A DNA stretch of 64,000 nucleotides from Acanthosoma haemorrhoidale (Eukaryota; Arthropoda; Insecta; Hemiptera; Acanthosomatidae), in NCBI GenBank assembly GCA_930367205.1, contig OV884012.1, positions 58,735,239 to 58,799,238 of the forward strand, in the 5' to 3' direction. Each line of letters starts with the position of its first letter. Positions within the stretch are counted from its first letter, which is position 1. Under the pieces are notes generated by a model. The model ran no database searches and was not told the DNA's origin. It saw nothing but the letters and a program-made list of their open reading frames with translations. Shown here piece by piece: positions 23,421-34,632 of this stretch. Made by a program: the position numbers and the translations under genes.

Positions 23421-23584
23421 TTTTTTTTTTGTGACACCAACTGCTGATAAAATCGTATTTTATCATATTACGAATATTTGAATTAATTTGTTGCGCCACT
23501 GGGATTTGAACTCACGAATTCCAGGGGTGAGTCGCCGGTCGTGGCTCTCGGCTATTAAAGCCGTCTGACTCACTGTGTCTATTG
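23421..23584 (-). mobile_element. tRNA-derived SINE
   Basis: Read on the minus strand, the head contains an A-box-like TGAGTCAGACGG near 23575 and a B-box GTTCAAATCCC near 23508 at tRNA-like spacing, a pol III promoter arrangement. The unit ends in an A run (T tract 23421-23430 on the plus strand). CTTGAT occurs at both edges (about 23414-23419 and 23585-23590), a possible short target duplication. Length is about 160 bp. It is not a functional tRNA because the acceptor stem does not close. Confidence 0.6.
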
Positions 23585-24919
23585 CTTGATGCTATCTATA
23601 ATCCGTCAGAGGCAAGTGCCAGAAAGTGCCCTGAAATCACCTGCAGTGTGCGTGTCGACCAATATGGCCGACTTCTCGGTGATATATCACCTATTACACT
23701 CCTTAACAAGTATAACAAGTGATTCACTCACTTCTTGAGGGCTCCCTCGTGGCCAGCTCATGTAAGTTGCCTGCTGAGACAATTTTAGTGCTGAAGTGCG
23801 GCCTATAAACAGTAGTATAAGATGTTTATATGAAGAACGAAATAGAGAGGTGTTTGTTGATAATAGCGCATGCACAGAACGTACAAAACACTGAAGATTT
23901 CTTTATGCCTTATCGGTATATTGGATCTAGGAGTCAATGCATTACAATATTAGATATATTTAAATGTCATTATGGATCCAAATGAATGCAGAGAGTTATC
24001 ATTATTTAATGGTTACCGATCTCATCAAGTAAATATGTATATAATTTGGTTGGGTCCCCTCGCTGTTCCGGACTCAGCAAACTGGGACCTAGCCAGCCAT
24101 CCCGTCCTATAAAACAAAATTTATAAGAAAAGAGAAATAAGAAAGGGAAGACGTATCGGAGTGAAGACGAGGTCGAGGAGACACCTGGGCAATTGGCGAA
24201 GTGGACACAGCGAGCCATGACAAGGCAGGACCGTGAACCGTCCATTTCAAAACGGTCATTATTTACGCTAACTGGTGAGGAATCCCCTGCATGCAACTTA
24301 CTGCAATTATTCAGCTGAGCGTCAATCAGTCGTGAAGTCTTCTGGTGTGAATATTTATTGCCAACACCGAACGGAGATGATTTACTTTGAAGCTTAAAGG
24401 AGTCGGCTTTCGTCTAAACAAAAAACTGTAGCAGCCATAGTAATAGTTTTAATCTCCCTTTAATCCTGAGACTATCCTCCTTAAGAAAAAGTCATTATTT
24501 TAAATTTTAAATGATTAATGCCGGTTCTGTAATGGCACAATATAACAGCACAGCTTTCGTCTTTCCACAAATGATATAATATTTATTTTTCAAATAGCGT
24601 TAACCTTAAAATTTGTATTCATTAAACATTCAATTAATAATACCACAAAACATGCACTACTTCCAGAAGTAGTGAAAATATTACAAGTAAAATCAGTGGA
24701 AAACTGGATTTTGGTTTTGTTAGATATAGTTAATTCTGTAATATTCCCCGGAAATATTATATGTATATACATCCCGGAGGAGGTGTACCATTTATTAGCA
24801 AAATACATGTAACCCGGGAGTCAGCCTGGAAATACCGGATGGAAAAAAGCGCCTCAAACAGAACTATTATAAATTTAATAATGACTTATTTTCACAAACT
24901 AAAGTTTTAGCGATGTGGA
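23585..24919. other. Unassigned stretch
   Basis: The 24030-24300 region is GC-richer and has a 96-codon minus-strand frame with no recognised domain. The rest is AT-rich. No terminal repeats were recognised. Confidence 0.4.
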
Positions 24920-25400
24920 ACTCTTTGAGTCAGTCAGAGGAATTCGTACAATGTATGTAAGGAAATACACACAATGTCTTTGCAAAAACCCATACAACCA
25001 AAACATCATGTATTGGATAAGATACGTGGACGACGTACTGGCATGCTTCATGGCGAGTCAAAAATAATTAAATGAACTACCTAATCAATTGTCTTGATCT
25101 GACAGTTAGCGGAAGTGGGGATAAACATGAATTCAAAATATATAGGACAGACACGATGACCGATGTAGCGATGCGTTTGTTGAACATAGCCATTTTGTGA
25201 CTGTGATACAAGATGGCCATGATCCTCATCAATAGATCACATAAGATCTCATTAGACAGGGATGATTATGATAATGAAATGAGACAAACGTATACACCAT
25301 ACGTAGCAGTAGCAAACGAGAATGATTCAGATACGTGATAACGAGAATATAACGAAAAATTGAGTACAGAAGATTAACAAAGGAAGATAAAAATAAACGT
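24920..25400 (+). pseudogene. Penelope-like element RT fragment with YVDD
   Basis: The core reads NIMYWIRYVDDVLACFM, with the catalytic YVDD at 25023-25034. In another frame it continues with CLDLTVSGSGDKHEFKIYR and DTMTDVAM, then LDRDDYDNEMRQ. This order matches the palm-to-thumb part of Penelope-like RTs. Several frameshifts and stops (after ASQK, for example) make it a relic. The GIY-YIG endonuclease part is not seen. A J2 LINE end begins right after it. Confidence 0.7.
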
Positions 25401-25419
25401 CTAGATATCTATATATAAA

Positions 25420-26107
25420 ACTTTATTATGATACAATTACAATCTGTGTTATTGGGCAATAAGGATCCTCCACCAGCCACGTCACTGGATAAGAGCCAGT
25501 GGAGGCTGGCCAAGAGCGCGAGAGCCACACAGCTCAGGACATTATTGGAGAAACTGGCCGTTGCCAGGACTCCCACTAGTCACGCGGTTATAGCAGGTCA
25601 CGAGGCTTCTGCCGTTTCAGTCTCCGAGGAGGATTATAGGGATGAGTGGTGCAGTGTAATAACTGTGCTACGGGATTAGGGTGGTTGATAGGTTACTATG
25701 AAATCTCATGAACTTGGAAGGGATGAGTTCAAGAATGTAGGGTATATTAAGATTGTCATGAAGGGTTTTGTTTCTGGCGTAATGAGGGGCATTTATATTG
25801 CTTTCAGGACTTTTGATTGAAAGGATTAGATACGGTTGATGTTCGACTTTTTTGCTGTCCCCCATAGTTCTATTCCGTATGTCCAGATTTCCTTAAGAAT
25901 AACTTTGTAGATTAGTAATTTGTTTTCTATTGAGAGATGGGATGTCCTTTGAAGTAGTCTGTACAGTTGTCCAAAGCGTCTGTTTAGTTCTTTTTTTAGC
26001 CTCGTATGTGGGTTTTGGGTCAGTCGTTTGTCGAGATGGAAGCCACACAGCTCAGGGCATAACTGGTGAAACTGGCCATTGTCAGGATTCCCACTGTCAC
26101 GTATTTA
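25420..26107 (-). mobile_element. LINE J2 3' fragment, rearranged
   Basis: The 3' end (CTTTATTATGATACAATTAC on the plus strand) leads into the RT C-terminus (NKTLHDNLNIPYILELIPSK near 25760), very close to the copy at 19477. Relative to the 45336 copy it lacks about 130 bp of 3' UTR next to 25455. After about 26040 it jumps back to a second, diverged copy of the segment at 25525-25590 (GCCACACAGCTCAGG), so the piece is a mosaic. Confidence 0.75.
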
Positions 26108-26934
26108 TATACCATTTTACTCCATACCTCCTAATTAAAGTCAGCCGTAAAGCGATGAAATAGTAGATATTATGTTAAGTTAATGACATTAGTTTATATG
26201 TTTTGAGTTTTCCACACATTATAATTAGACGAGTAGCCATGAGATTGGTATATTGTTACTTTTTTGATAGTTTTGTAATTTTTTCATTTTTAATTATTAA
26301 TTACATTATGTAATGAATTTTAATTTTTGATTTAGATGGACTTTTTTTAAACTAGGTCCAATTTAGCAATATTAATAGTTTGTATTTTACTTACAGACAA
26401 TTTTTATCATGTGGCTTTTCATTTTAGAAAACTGTAGATGGCAGCTTAGAGCTATCGAAAGCGCTATTTGAAAAACAAGTATCGTTAGTGCAAAGACGAA
26501 AGATGTGCTGTTTTATTTTTAAACATTTATTTAGCATAAAGTAGGATTTAGTGACAGTAGCAGTCCTCACTAGTTATATATATATCACATGTGCAAGAAA
26601 ATAAAAAAAAGGTATAATATAAATTAAATAAGAAAAGATAAAAAAAAAAATGTGTTTCATACAAATAAAAAAAAATATAAAACCAATTGATAAGGGGTAA
26701 TTGATATACAAAAGGATGAAATATAATAATATTAAATAATAAATATTATAGGAAAGGTTTATTAAAAACTACATTAATTATTGCTATTTATTGTGTACTT
26801 ATAAATTAGAATTTGACTTAAAATGAATTGCAAAAAAAATTAATGCTAATAACGAAAATTATGCTAAATTAATGCTATAAACGAAAATTGTGTCAAGTGT
26901 TCATTCGACTAGCATCTAATATTTTTTATTGTAG
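26108..26934. other. Intergenic, no gene seen
   Basis: Very AT-rich, with poly-A runs near 26603-26680. A polypyrimidine stretch and AG at about 26920-26934 could be a 3' splice site. Confidence 0.45.
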
Positions 26935-27122
26935 GTGGTAAGTGAATGTCTGAAAAAAGTAACTCGGCCACAAAGGTCCTCTAAGTGCTTCTGCACGGTC
27001 TGCCTCCAAGCCATTTCTCATTACAGATGGAGAGAAATACTTTTTATCCTGTTCCACATATGTTTCTTACTATGCCTGTATGAACACTGCATTAGTGCCT
27101 TACATTTTCATTTTGTAAATAA
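26935..27122 (+). other. Candidate host terminal exon (weak)
   Basis: A TTTTTTATTGTAG acceptor-like site is followed by a GC-richer segment open for 64 codons (VSECLKKVTRPQRSSKCFCT onwards). A stop near 27127 overlaps an AATAAA signal at 27117-27122, and GT/T-rich sequence follows. The protein has a hydrophobic Cys-rich C-terminal half (LFILFHICFLLCLY). I do not recognise the gene. The arrangement fits a last exon, but chance cannot be excluded. Confidence 0.3.
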
Positions 27123-27559
27123 AGTGTGAATGATGTAATTTATTACTATTCTGATAATATCACAATATTTAGTATTTTCACAATATTCGGTCATCTTCCG
27201 GTAGCCGTCGTGAACAGATGTGTCTCTCTAAGTGCTCCGTAAATAAAGCTGTTTGCATCAGTTATTGCAAGTTATTTAAACAACTCCAGATTTCGTTTAT
27301 GATCACATAAAGTCCATCTGCATATTGTAATTACGTCATACACTTATTTATATATGTGACAACAATTACTGATTGATGAGTACTGTATGTGACGGTACAT
27401 CATACAACAAACAATGCAATTCAGTAGACTTTGGAACTTTGGAGTAGAATTTTCGGACTCAGAGACTACTCCTGATGTGGAGTAAATACATGCATCATTA
27501 GTCTCCACAAAGAGTTCTGAATCCACATAACTCCTCAAATATCCCTTCTAACAAGCCTC
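27123..27559. other. Intergenic, no gene seen
   Basis: AT-rich, with nothing recognisable apart from small AATAAA-containing words near 27240. Confidence 0.4.
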
Positions 27560-28090
27560 GTTTCACGTCTCCTTCCTCTGCAGTCACAATGACAATACTG
27601 CCACATTCCTTATCCATTCTCCTTTGGAACGCAAATGGGTTTCAATACCATTCAAAAGAACTGACACGACTGCAATATGACAAAAACATTGACGTGGCTC
27701 TCGTCACAGATAAAAGATTGACTAGCAATAGACCCTTCAGTGCTCCTAAATACCTAACTTACAGAACGAGGAAGTTTCTTACTGAACATACTGACATCCA
27801 AACGAAGTTTCTTTTTACTACCAGATTCTCATACATACTAAACCACTAATCGTCAATGAATTCTTAAACAACTTAACTTGTTTGTCCACTAAGGATTAAC
27901 TTCATTGGAATCCACAGTCACACGCCTTGCCGATCTTTCCTCGGATTATAGTCTGGTACTCCTCACCCAAACATTTAACTCTATTCCGAAAGCTCCTCCT
28001 CCTCTATTCCCATCTGGGATCATTTCCAATTCTTTGACAACTACATAGACTGCCAAACAAAAAATCTCACCTTCAAGTCTTTTTGACCAC
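27560..28090 (+). pseudogene. LINE endonuclease fragment (Jockey-type)
   Basis: An 86-codon frame starting at 27589 reads LSILLWNANGFQYHSKELTR and KNIDVALVTDKRLTSNRPFS, the start of an ORF2 endonuclease (N-terminal Asn and Glu/Asp motifs, with Glu changed to Asp in TDKRL). After an internal deletion near 27780, frames with ESTVTRLADLSSDYSLVLLT correspond to the C-terminal part, where the usual SDH motif reads SDY. No RT follows. It is a different subfamily from J2. Confidence 0.65.
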
Positions 28091-28261
28091 TATTCTCCTC
28101 ACAAGGTTTAGCTTAAGCCTGAAGCTTTACGGCTCTCGGGCTCTCTCTTAGTCTGTACTGCTACTATAAAGCAGTAAAGTGGCTTCAGGAATAACATTAT
28201 GGATCTCTCTGAACCCTGCTCCCTTCTCCTTTATTGGGGAATGTGGCAGGTGATTTGTAAA

Positions 28262-29057
28262 TATCGGGTTATCACTAGGGTGGTGCCTGATCACCCTAAC
28301 CCTGGTGACAAGTGCGGATTGTTCGAGTTAATAACGCGGATTGTTCCAGGACGGTGTTACTATCTAAATCCATTTTATGATAGGTATGTGCCCTGACAAT
28401 GCACTATGTTCAAGAGAAGAGGTTTCATAAAGAATAAGGCAAGTTTTCAGAGTTCGAGCGGAAGCCCAGCAGCGTCACGGGTACAAGTCGCCAGAGAGTC
28501 TGCAAGGAGACTAAAATACGGGTGAGAGACTCAGAGGCGGATGAGGAGACTGAGAGACTAGCGAGGAGTCTAAGAGACTGACTTCCAGGGCCAGTGGCCC
28601 GGGCGTAAGGCGTCACCGAGTAAAGGCGGATGTGGAGACTCTGAGAGAGATGCTGATGAAGAGACTAGACTAGTCTGATTTTTAGGGCCAGAAGCCCTGG
28701 GTTAAATATCGTTTCCCCTTTCTGCCGGGAGGCGGCGAGGGTCTAATTCGGCAGTGGTACCCGTGCACACCTGCGACGAGGCAGGTGACCGGTAGAGAGG
28801 CACTAAAAGGGTTGCTAAGTTTACGACTGTTTATGGCTGCCAGGTGGTACTATTGCCCACCTGGCTTTTAGGCCGGTGGGTACCTGTCTGTTTATGGCTG
28901 CCAGCGGCTGACTCTTTTAGTTTTATGACTGCTGGCTTCCGCGCATTTATTACTTAAATTTTTACATACATTTAGTTCCTGTTATTTTACGTTTGCTTAC
29001 AATATATATGCACTAGAGTATAAGGTGATTTAACTTATGTAGTTAGCGGTCGGAACA
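28262..29057 (+). repeat. Solo LTR, copy A, TSD GTAAA
   Basis: A GC-rich 796-bp unit begins TATCGGG (TGTCGGG in sister copies) and ends GCGGTCGGAACA. GTAAA flanks it at 28257-28261 and 29058-29062. Internal landmarks shared with the sisters are GGTGACAAGTGCGGATTGTT, TTCATAAAGAATAAG, GCCAGTGGCCCGGGCG and TAGTTAGCGGTCG at the end. No gag or pol is attached. The conserved 5-bp duplications fit integrase-mediated insertion of a Gypsy- or BEL-type element, and the superfamily cannot be decided without an internal region. Confidence 0.88.
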
Positions 29058-30791
29058 GTAAATATGGCTCATATTTGTATATTGTAAGTATGAATGAATG
29101 AGTGAACGCAATATGGCATTTATCGCAATTACTCGTTGAGCGATTACGGGAGATTGCATTATTTTATGCAGATAACGATTTTGTTTCCGAAAAACAGGAA
29201 ATAAACAAGACTCGTCCCTTTCTACATATATGACCATGTATAATTTAATCTTGTATTGTAGCCAAGAGTAAATTATTTATATTACATTCTTGAAGATGAA
29301 ATACCACTTTAATTTGTTAAAAATCTCTCGCTCCCTCTCTCGATTTTGGATACATAACAATTTGTATTTTTTTCCAAATAAGGACTTTTTAGTGAGGAGA
29401 AAAAAAAAGGAATTCACAGGCAGCACTACTATATTCATGAGCCACTTTTTGTCAATAATTTACACAAATCACTCTCATTTGTAACTTAAGTTGCTCAGTT
29501 AAAAAGTATTTTTAAAGTTTATGTACTGTTTTTCGAGGAATGCTGTATGAGGAATGTATCAGTTGCAAATCGAAATGAAGGCTTGCGGATCTGCGTTTTC
29601 GAAAACATACTTCATTTACATTGGTCGTTAACATTAAGTATGCTTTCGATTAAATTTAGTGATATTTGTCTGAGTGATTGGAAGCTTGAATTCGTAAAGA
29701 GGAAAATGGGAAGTAGATAAAAAAAGAACATTGCAGTGTCGGACTGAAAAGGGTTCACAGCTAGTAGATAGTTTTAATACTTCTCAATCTATTTCATATG
29801 TAATTAATTATTCACAAGGAATAAATAAACCCTTGGCAGAGGTATTGTTCCTCGGATGTACAATTCCAGTGAAAGTCTGCAAAGATGTGATTGTGTAAGC
29901 TCTATCAGTTGAGGTATGCATTTAATATTATTACATTTTTCCACTTTCCGCAGCTTGGAGGCTAACTGGCCCGAAGATCTAAAACTTGTCAGCAGACAAG
30001 TCATTACAATTGTTTCCACTATATTTTAAATTTCATAGACCTACTTACATACCAAATCTTATGTAACTAACAAGAAACGGGGTTTTACTTGAGTAGCGTC
30101 TAACAATTCCTTTTAGTGTTTGGTACAATCTGATTCTCATTGCATCGTGATACCTTTGAGAAAATAAATATTTTTTCATATTTAAATATTTTTACAATTA
30201 GATCAGAAGATAGTGGCCACAATTCAGTATTTTTTTTTGCGTTTTTATCAGTAAGAAATCCATGTGTTTTGGAGCAGTAAATATATTAACTAATGGGGCG
30301 CTACCCCATCCATATAATAATAATAATCCTAGCCCGTACGATTTATACGCAACGATGCTAGAACTTTCAGATATCAGTAGTGCATGTATTTTATGTTACA
30401 ATTGCCTTCTCATCTATGTGGACGCTTATCTGACCAAATCTTTCTCAAAAAGTGGTATTATCTAACATTTGCATTAACCAACCAAAATGTAATGTAATGA
30501 CGATAAAATGGCACTCTCTGTTCCTATTCATTAGATTCCAAGCCCAACTTGCACCGGAGTGAAGTGAAAGAGAAGTTAACGGTGCTTGTACCAGATTTTA
30601 TGATCTGTCGTGGTAGGAGTTCTAACTTTACGAGATAAGTTCCTTGGAGAAACACCCGGATTTTCATTTGATCTGTTGATAATTTAGTCTTGGACTCCTA
30701 CATCACGAAGACGCTGACCCAACTCAGGCAGTGCCTTATTGAAGGAAACACTGACTCCTGCAAAATGTATCCCACCTTTTATCCTGGTGTA
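29058..30791. other. Intergenic, no gene seen
   Basis: AT-rich to about 30530. From 30540 to 30790 the composition is less AT-rich and may be a more diverged continuation of the rRNA pseudogene, but I cannot align it with confidence. Confidence 0.4.
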
Positions 30792-30953
30792 TCCATCCCC
30801 AAGCCGTTTTGACCACATCAGCTCTAACCATTTGTTCTACTGAATGAGACTCGTCTTATTTTGAGAGCCAGCTAATCTGAGAGGAACTTGAGAGGAAACC
30901 ATCTACTACTAGATGGTTCGATTAGTCTTTCGCACCTATATCCAGCCTAAATT
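30792..30953 (-). pseudogene. 28S rRNA pseudogene fragment
   Basis: On the minus strand the segment reads GCGAAAGACTAATCGAACCA and then TCTAGTAG and TTTCCTCTCAAGTTCCTCTC, an AGCTGG word, and further on GACGAGTCTCATTC. This is the order of the conserved large-subunit rRNA region around the AATCGAACCATCTAGTAGCTGG landmark. Substitutions and small indels in positions that are near invariant in working rRNA show it is dead. Matching may extend on both sides to about 30560 and 31080. Confidence 0.7.
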
Positions 30954-31865
30954 ATCCTTGATGCCCCATTCGCTGATCTTTTCCACCTTATGGTTTTTCC
31001 GTGACATAAAAGGCCCGGAAACTCAACTCCAGGTATGGGATTTGTTTCCGTCTTCCAACTAGTCCTGTCTCTTGTCAATGAAAACAATTGCACAGAAACA
31101 AATAATTTGTATCCTGAAGAGTTAAGAGTCCCGGTATAATAAGACATATTTAAAATTTCAATTAAAATTATTAGAAAACGTCATTGTTATTGTTTTATGT
31201 GACTTAATTGAGATATATCACACATTGAATGTCAAATTGATGCTAAAAGTACCTTAGATAAGTAAAACCGGGTTCAAGGCTGATTCTACCTTGCAGTGGG
31301 GAAGGATCTTATACATTACTTTAATGTATTTCAAATTATGAATATATGGAGGATTCATAAATAACAACCTAAAAGCATTTCCCTGCCTGAAAAAGCCTGA
31401 GAAAAAAAAAAAAGGCGGGGACAAAGCCGTTACATATAGGCTCTCACTATTCAGTTGATTTGATAATAATAAAATCTACAGAAATGTTCTGTTTGTAGTA
31501 GCTAAGTTGTATCAAGGAAATAACGTTGAAAGGGACTAGTAAAGAGGAAGTTCATGTAATCATGATATATGACGTGATCCTGTGACCATTCAGCCATCCA
31601 ATTTTCCAGCTGGGGTCACTTTACGGTTAATTGACTAATTATTAGGTACTGTGATCAATGGTCCCATCAGTTTTGACTCTAGACATGTCTGTCATTTATG
31701 GGCTTCCGTTAATTTTTCAGAAACCTAGAATTCTTTTGTCTTCCACCTGTCTGTACGTTGTTTAATGTATTTTCTGTCTCACCAGCCAAAGACATAAAAT
31801 TTGAAACGAAGGTCGGATTTTATAATGGATGCACGTGATAACATTATTGGAGCTCTATTAATCAT
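30954..31865. other. Intergenic, no gene seen
   Basis: Possible further rRNA-like decay to about 31080, then AT-rich sequence without features. Confidence 0.4.
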
Positions 31866-32598
31866 TGTCGGGTTGCCACTAGGGGAGTGCCTAATCACCC
31901 TAGCCCTGGTGACAAGTGCGGATTGTTGTAGTTTATAACATGGACCATTGTTCCATGTCGGCGTTAATATCTGACTTCATTTATGCTAGGTATGTGTCCC
32001 GACAATACACTATGTTCAAGAGAAGAGGTACAGAGGTTTCATGAAGAATAAGACAAGTTTTCAGAGTTCGGGCGGGAGACCAGCAGCGTCACAGGTGCAA
32101 GTCATCAGAGGGTCTGCCAGGAGACTAAAGGCCGGAGTGAGAGACTCAGAGGCGGATAAGGAGAGACTCGACTGACGAGAAGTCTAAGAGACTGACTTCC
32201 CGGGTCAGTGGCCCGGGCGTATAGCGTCACCGAGTGAAAGTGGGTGAGGAGACCAAGAGAGTAGAAGACTGAGTGGGATTTAGGGCTAGAAGCCCCAGGG
32301 TTAAATAGTATTTCCCCTTCCTGCCGAAAGGCGGAGACGGTCTGAAAGGGGTATGTTTATGATGGTTAGGTGGCCAACCCCTCTTAGGTTTATGACTGTT
32401 TTATGGCTGCTAGATGGTACCCCTTTAAGGTTTTATGGCTGACGACCTTCGACCCTCTTACGACTGCCGGTCCCATTATTTATTACTAACAACTTACAAT
32501 GATTTACATACACTTAGTTCCTGTTATTTTACTTTGCTTACAATATGTGTGGACCAGAGTATAGGGTGATTTAACTTATGTAGTTAGCGGTCGCTACA
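31866..32598 (+). repeat. Solo LTR, copy B, TSD ATCAT
   Basis: The unit starts TGTCGGGTTGCC and ends GCGGTCGCTACA, giving canonical TG...CA ends over 733 bp. Perfect ATCAT duplications lie at 31861-31865 and 32599-32603. This is the cleanest copy for defining the family boundaries. It is in the same orientation as copies A, C and D. Confidence 0.92.
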
Positions 32599-32636
32599 AT
32601 CATGATTAACTGTCATTAATTAATTTCGAGTAGGGT

Positions 32637-33426
32637 TGTCGGAAAAGGGTCAACAATTGTCGGGGGGCGTCACTAGGGGAGTGCCTGATCACTCTAGCTC
32701 TGGTGACAAGTGCGGATTGTTATAGTTTATGACATAGACCATGTTCCATGCAGGTTAATATCTGACTCCATTTATTGATAGGGATGTGTCCCGACAATAC
32801 ACTGTGTTCAGGATGAGGTTCAGAGGTTCATAAAGAATAAGATTTGATCAGAGTTAGAACAGGGCGCGGCAGTGTAGCAGGCGCGAGGCGACAGGGGGTC
32901 TGCAAGGGTGTGAGACAGGGTGACGACTAGAGGTGTGGCAGAGAGAGAGAGAGTAGACCAGCGGAAGGCCAAGTGGGCTTACTCCCAGGGCCCCGGGGCC
33001 CTGGCGTATCGCGACTAGTAGTGCGGCTGTGGAGACTAAGAAACAGAGTGACCTTTCAGAGCGAAACTTACTGATATAAATATTGTACCCCCCTCCCTCG
33101 TGGAAGGCGGAGTCTGTCTGCAGGTGGTTTGTTTTATTATGCCCGTTGGTCCAAAAGGGTGTGCTTTATGATGTCCCACCTCCCGAGCTACGTGATATAA
33201 ACTGTTTCTGGCATGATTTTATGACCACTGGAACGTGACTGAAGGTCTATTTTATTAGGGGCAGGTGTGCTCCCAGGGTTTTATGGCAGGACCCTCTGTC
33301 ACTTGTTTACCTCTGCCGATCCCTCTATGATTTATTACAAGAAGTTTACACAGATTTGCATTTCTATTATAATACATTATGAACCAGAGTGTAGGGTAAT
33401 TTACATATATTTAGCGCTTCGCTACA
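32637..33426 (+). repeat. Solo LTR, copy C, TSD AGGGT
   Basis: The unit begins TGTCGGAAAAGGGTCAACAA, repeats the TTGTCGG start 21 bp later, and ends TTCGCTACA over 790 bp. AGGGT flanks both sides (32632-32636 and 33427-33431). It lies only 38 bp after copy B, but its own duplications show an independent insertion and not a two-LTR element. Confidence 0.9.
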
Positions 33427-33431
33427 AGGGT

Positions 33432-34094
33432 ATTAAATAAAATAAATTTTTTTTCCTATTAATAGTAACTTTGCCTAACTTAGATAGGTACGATAATGGT
33501 ATAGCATTCAATCCTGTAAAATATGTACAGGCTAAGGAAGTAAAGATGTATAGGGCAAGACTAGATCACCCATGTTTGTGCCAGTGTGCAAGACCTAACT
33601 GCGCTACGTACAGAAACACTTTGGGTGTAATTCCATAGTAGTATTCGATGGATGGCCTTGTGATGTCGTCTATTAGAGCACCAAAAAAAAAAAAGCTGAA
33701 CGATATCGCCGGGCTGCAGCCCAAACAATTAGTGTTTTCGTTAACAACGGCCGTTACACTGTCACAAGAAATATTTCTGTCCAACGACACCAACTAGAGA
33801 AAAGGTTTTATTTCAATTTTGATGACTGAAACGGCGGCAAAGGGTATCGAAGTTAAGTAGCCTACATATGATACTGATGTCATGATAGTGAAAACAGCAA
33901 TATTCAAGTCTGCTGACTGAGATAGTGTTACTATCACAGGTGAACACGTTGAACTCTTAGTATTGCTGACTTAGGAAAAAAAAATGTTCTTCAAAAGAAG
34001 GTTTGTTTCCGAAAGAATGGGAGAAGTAATTCCTTTTATATTTTTTATTCCTACAATACTCAGGATATTCTTTTCCTTCATGTAGGAAGCAGGT
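33432..34094. other. Unassigned stretch with a short open remnant
   Basis: Plus-strand text at about 33685-33830 is open for roughly 45 codons (KKAERYRRAAAQTISVFVNN and then VTRNISVQRHQLEKRF), downstream of an A run. The upstream frame near 33490-33610 reads FNPVKYVQAKEVKMYRARLD. I do not recognise a family. It may be the earlier part of the same degraded gene seen at 34095-34632. Confidence 0.35.
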
Positions 34095-34632
34095 GTGACA
34101 CATAAAATAGAATTAATTCTATACTTCATGGCGACACTACATCCTTTGGAAAAGGAAAGGAAGATGTTTTTACTACTATATGAGAAAAAGCGTTCTTTGT
34201 CTGACATTGCTAGTATTTTCAAACATGATGAAGCAACACCACTCCTAATTTCGGAAGTAGGGGAAAAATTCCTTGTGACACTTCAAGGTACATGACAGTA
34301 CAAGGTACATGAATGATGGTGAAACATTGATACGGATACTATGGACGATCTTCGCTACCGAATATTTTCCAACTCCGTGGCAAATAGCCACCATGTGCAG
34401 ACGGGACTGGGCTACCTGAAGTTACCGTCAGTTTGGGGCAGGAATTTGATGAAAAGAGGGCTGATACCCATAACAACGATCATGGATGAAATTCCAGAAA
34501 AATGTAAATGGATGACAGGGTGTAGCACAGGGGCTTGAAGCCGCAAAAATGTAGGACTCCGATGCTTAGCCATCTTCAAGAAATGCTCGTGAGAATTCAT
34601 TCGAACGAGGAATACACAGACAAGAGTGCGAC
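34095..34632 (+). pseudogene. Degraded coding remnant, possibly of a Cys-rich (CXC-like) insect repeat gene, 5' part
   Basis: Three frames in succession carry protein-like text: SDIASIFKHDEATPLLISEV then GEKFLVTL, MDDLRYRIFSNSVANSHH near 34341, and LIPITTIMDEIPEKCKWMTG followed by CST. The layout resembles a widespread insect protein in which such text precedes a Cys-rich CRC/tesmin-like domain, but the Cys-rich part here is largely lost. The coding text stops at the errantivirus insertion and continues after it at 39049. Confidence 0.4.

Noticed and set aside
31866..33426. LTR copies B and C as the two LTRs of one element
   Set aside because: Only 38 bp separate them, and each has its own 5-bp duplication (ATCAT and AGGGT).
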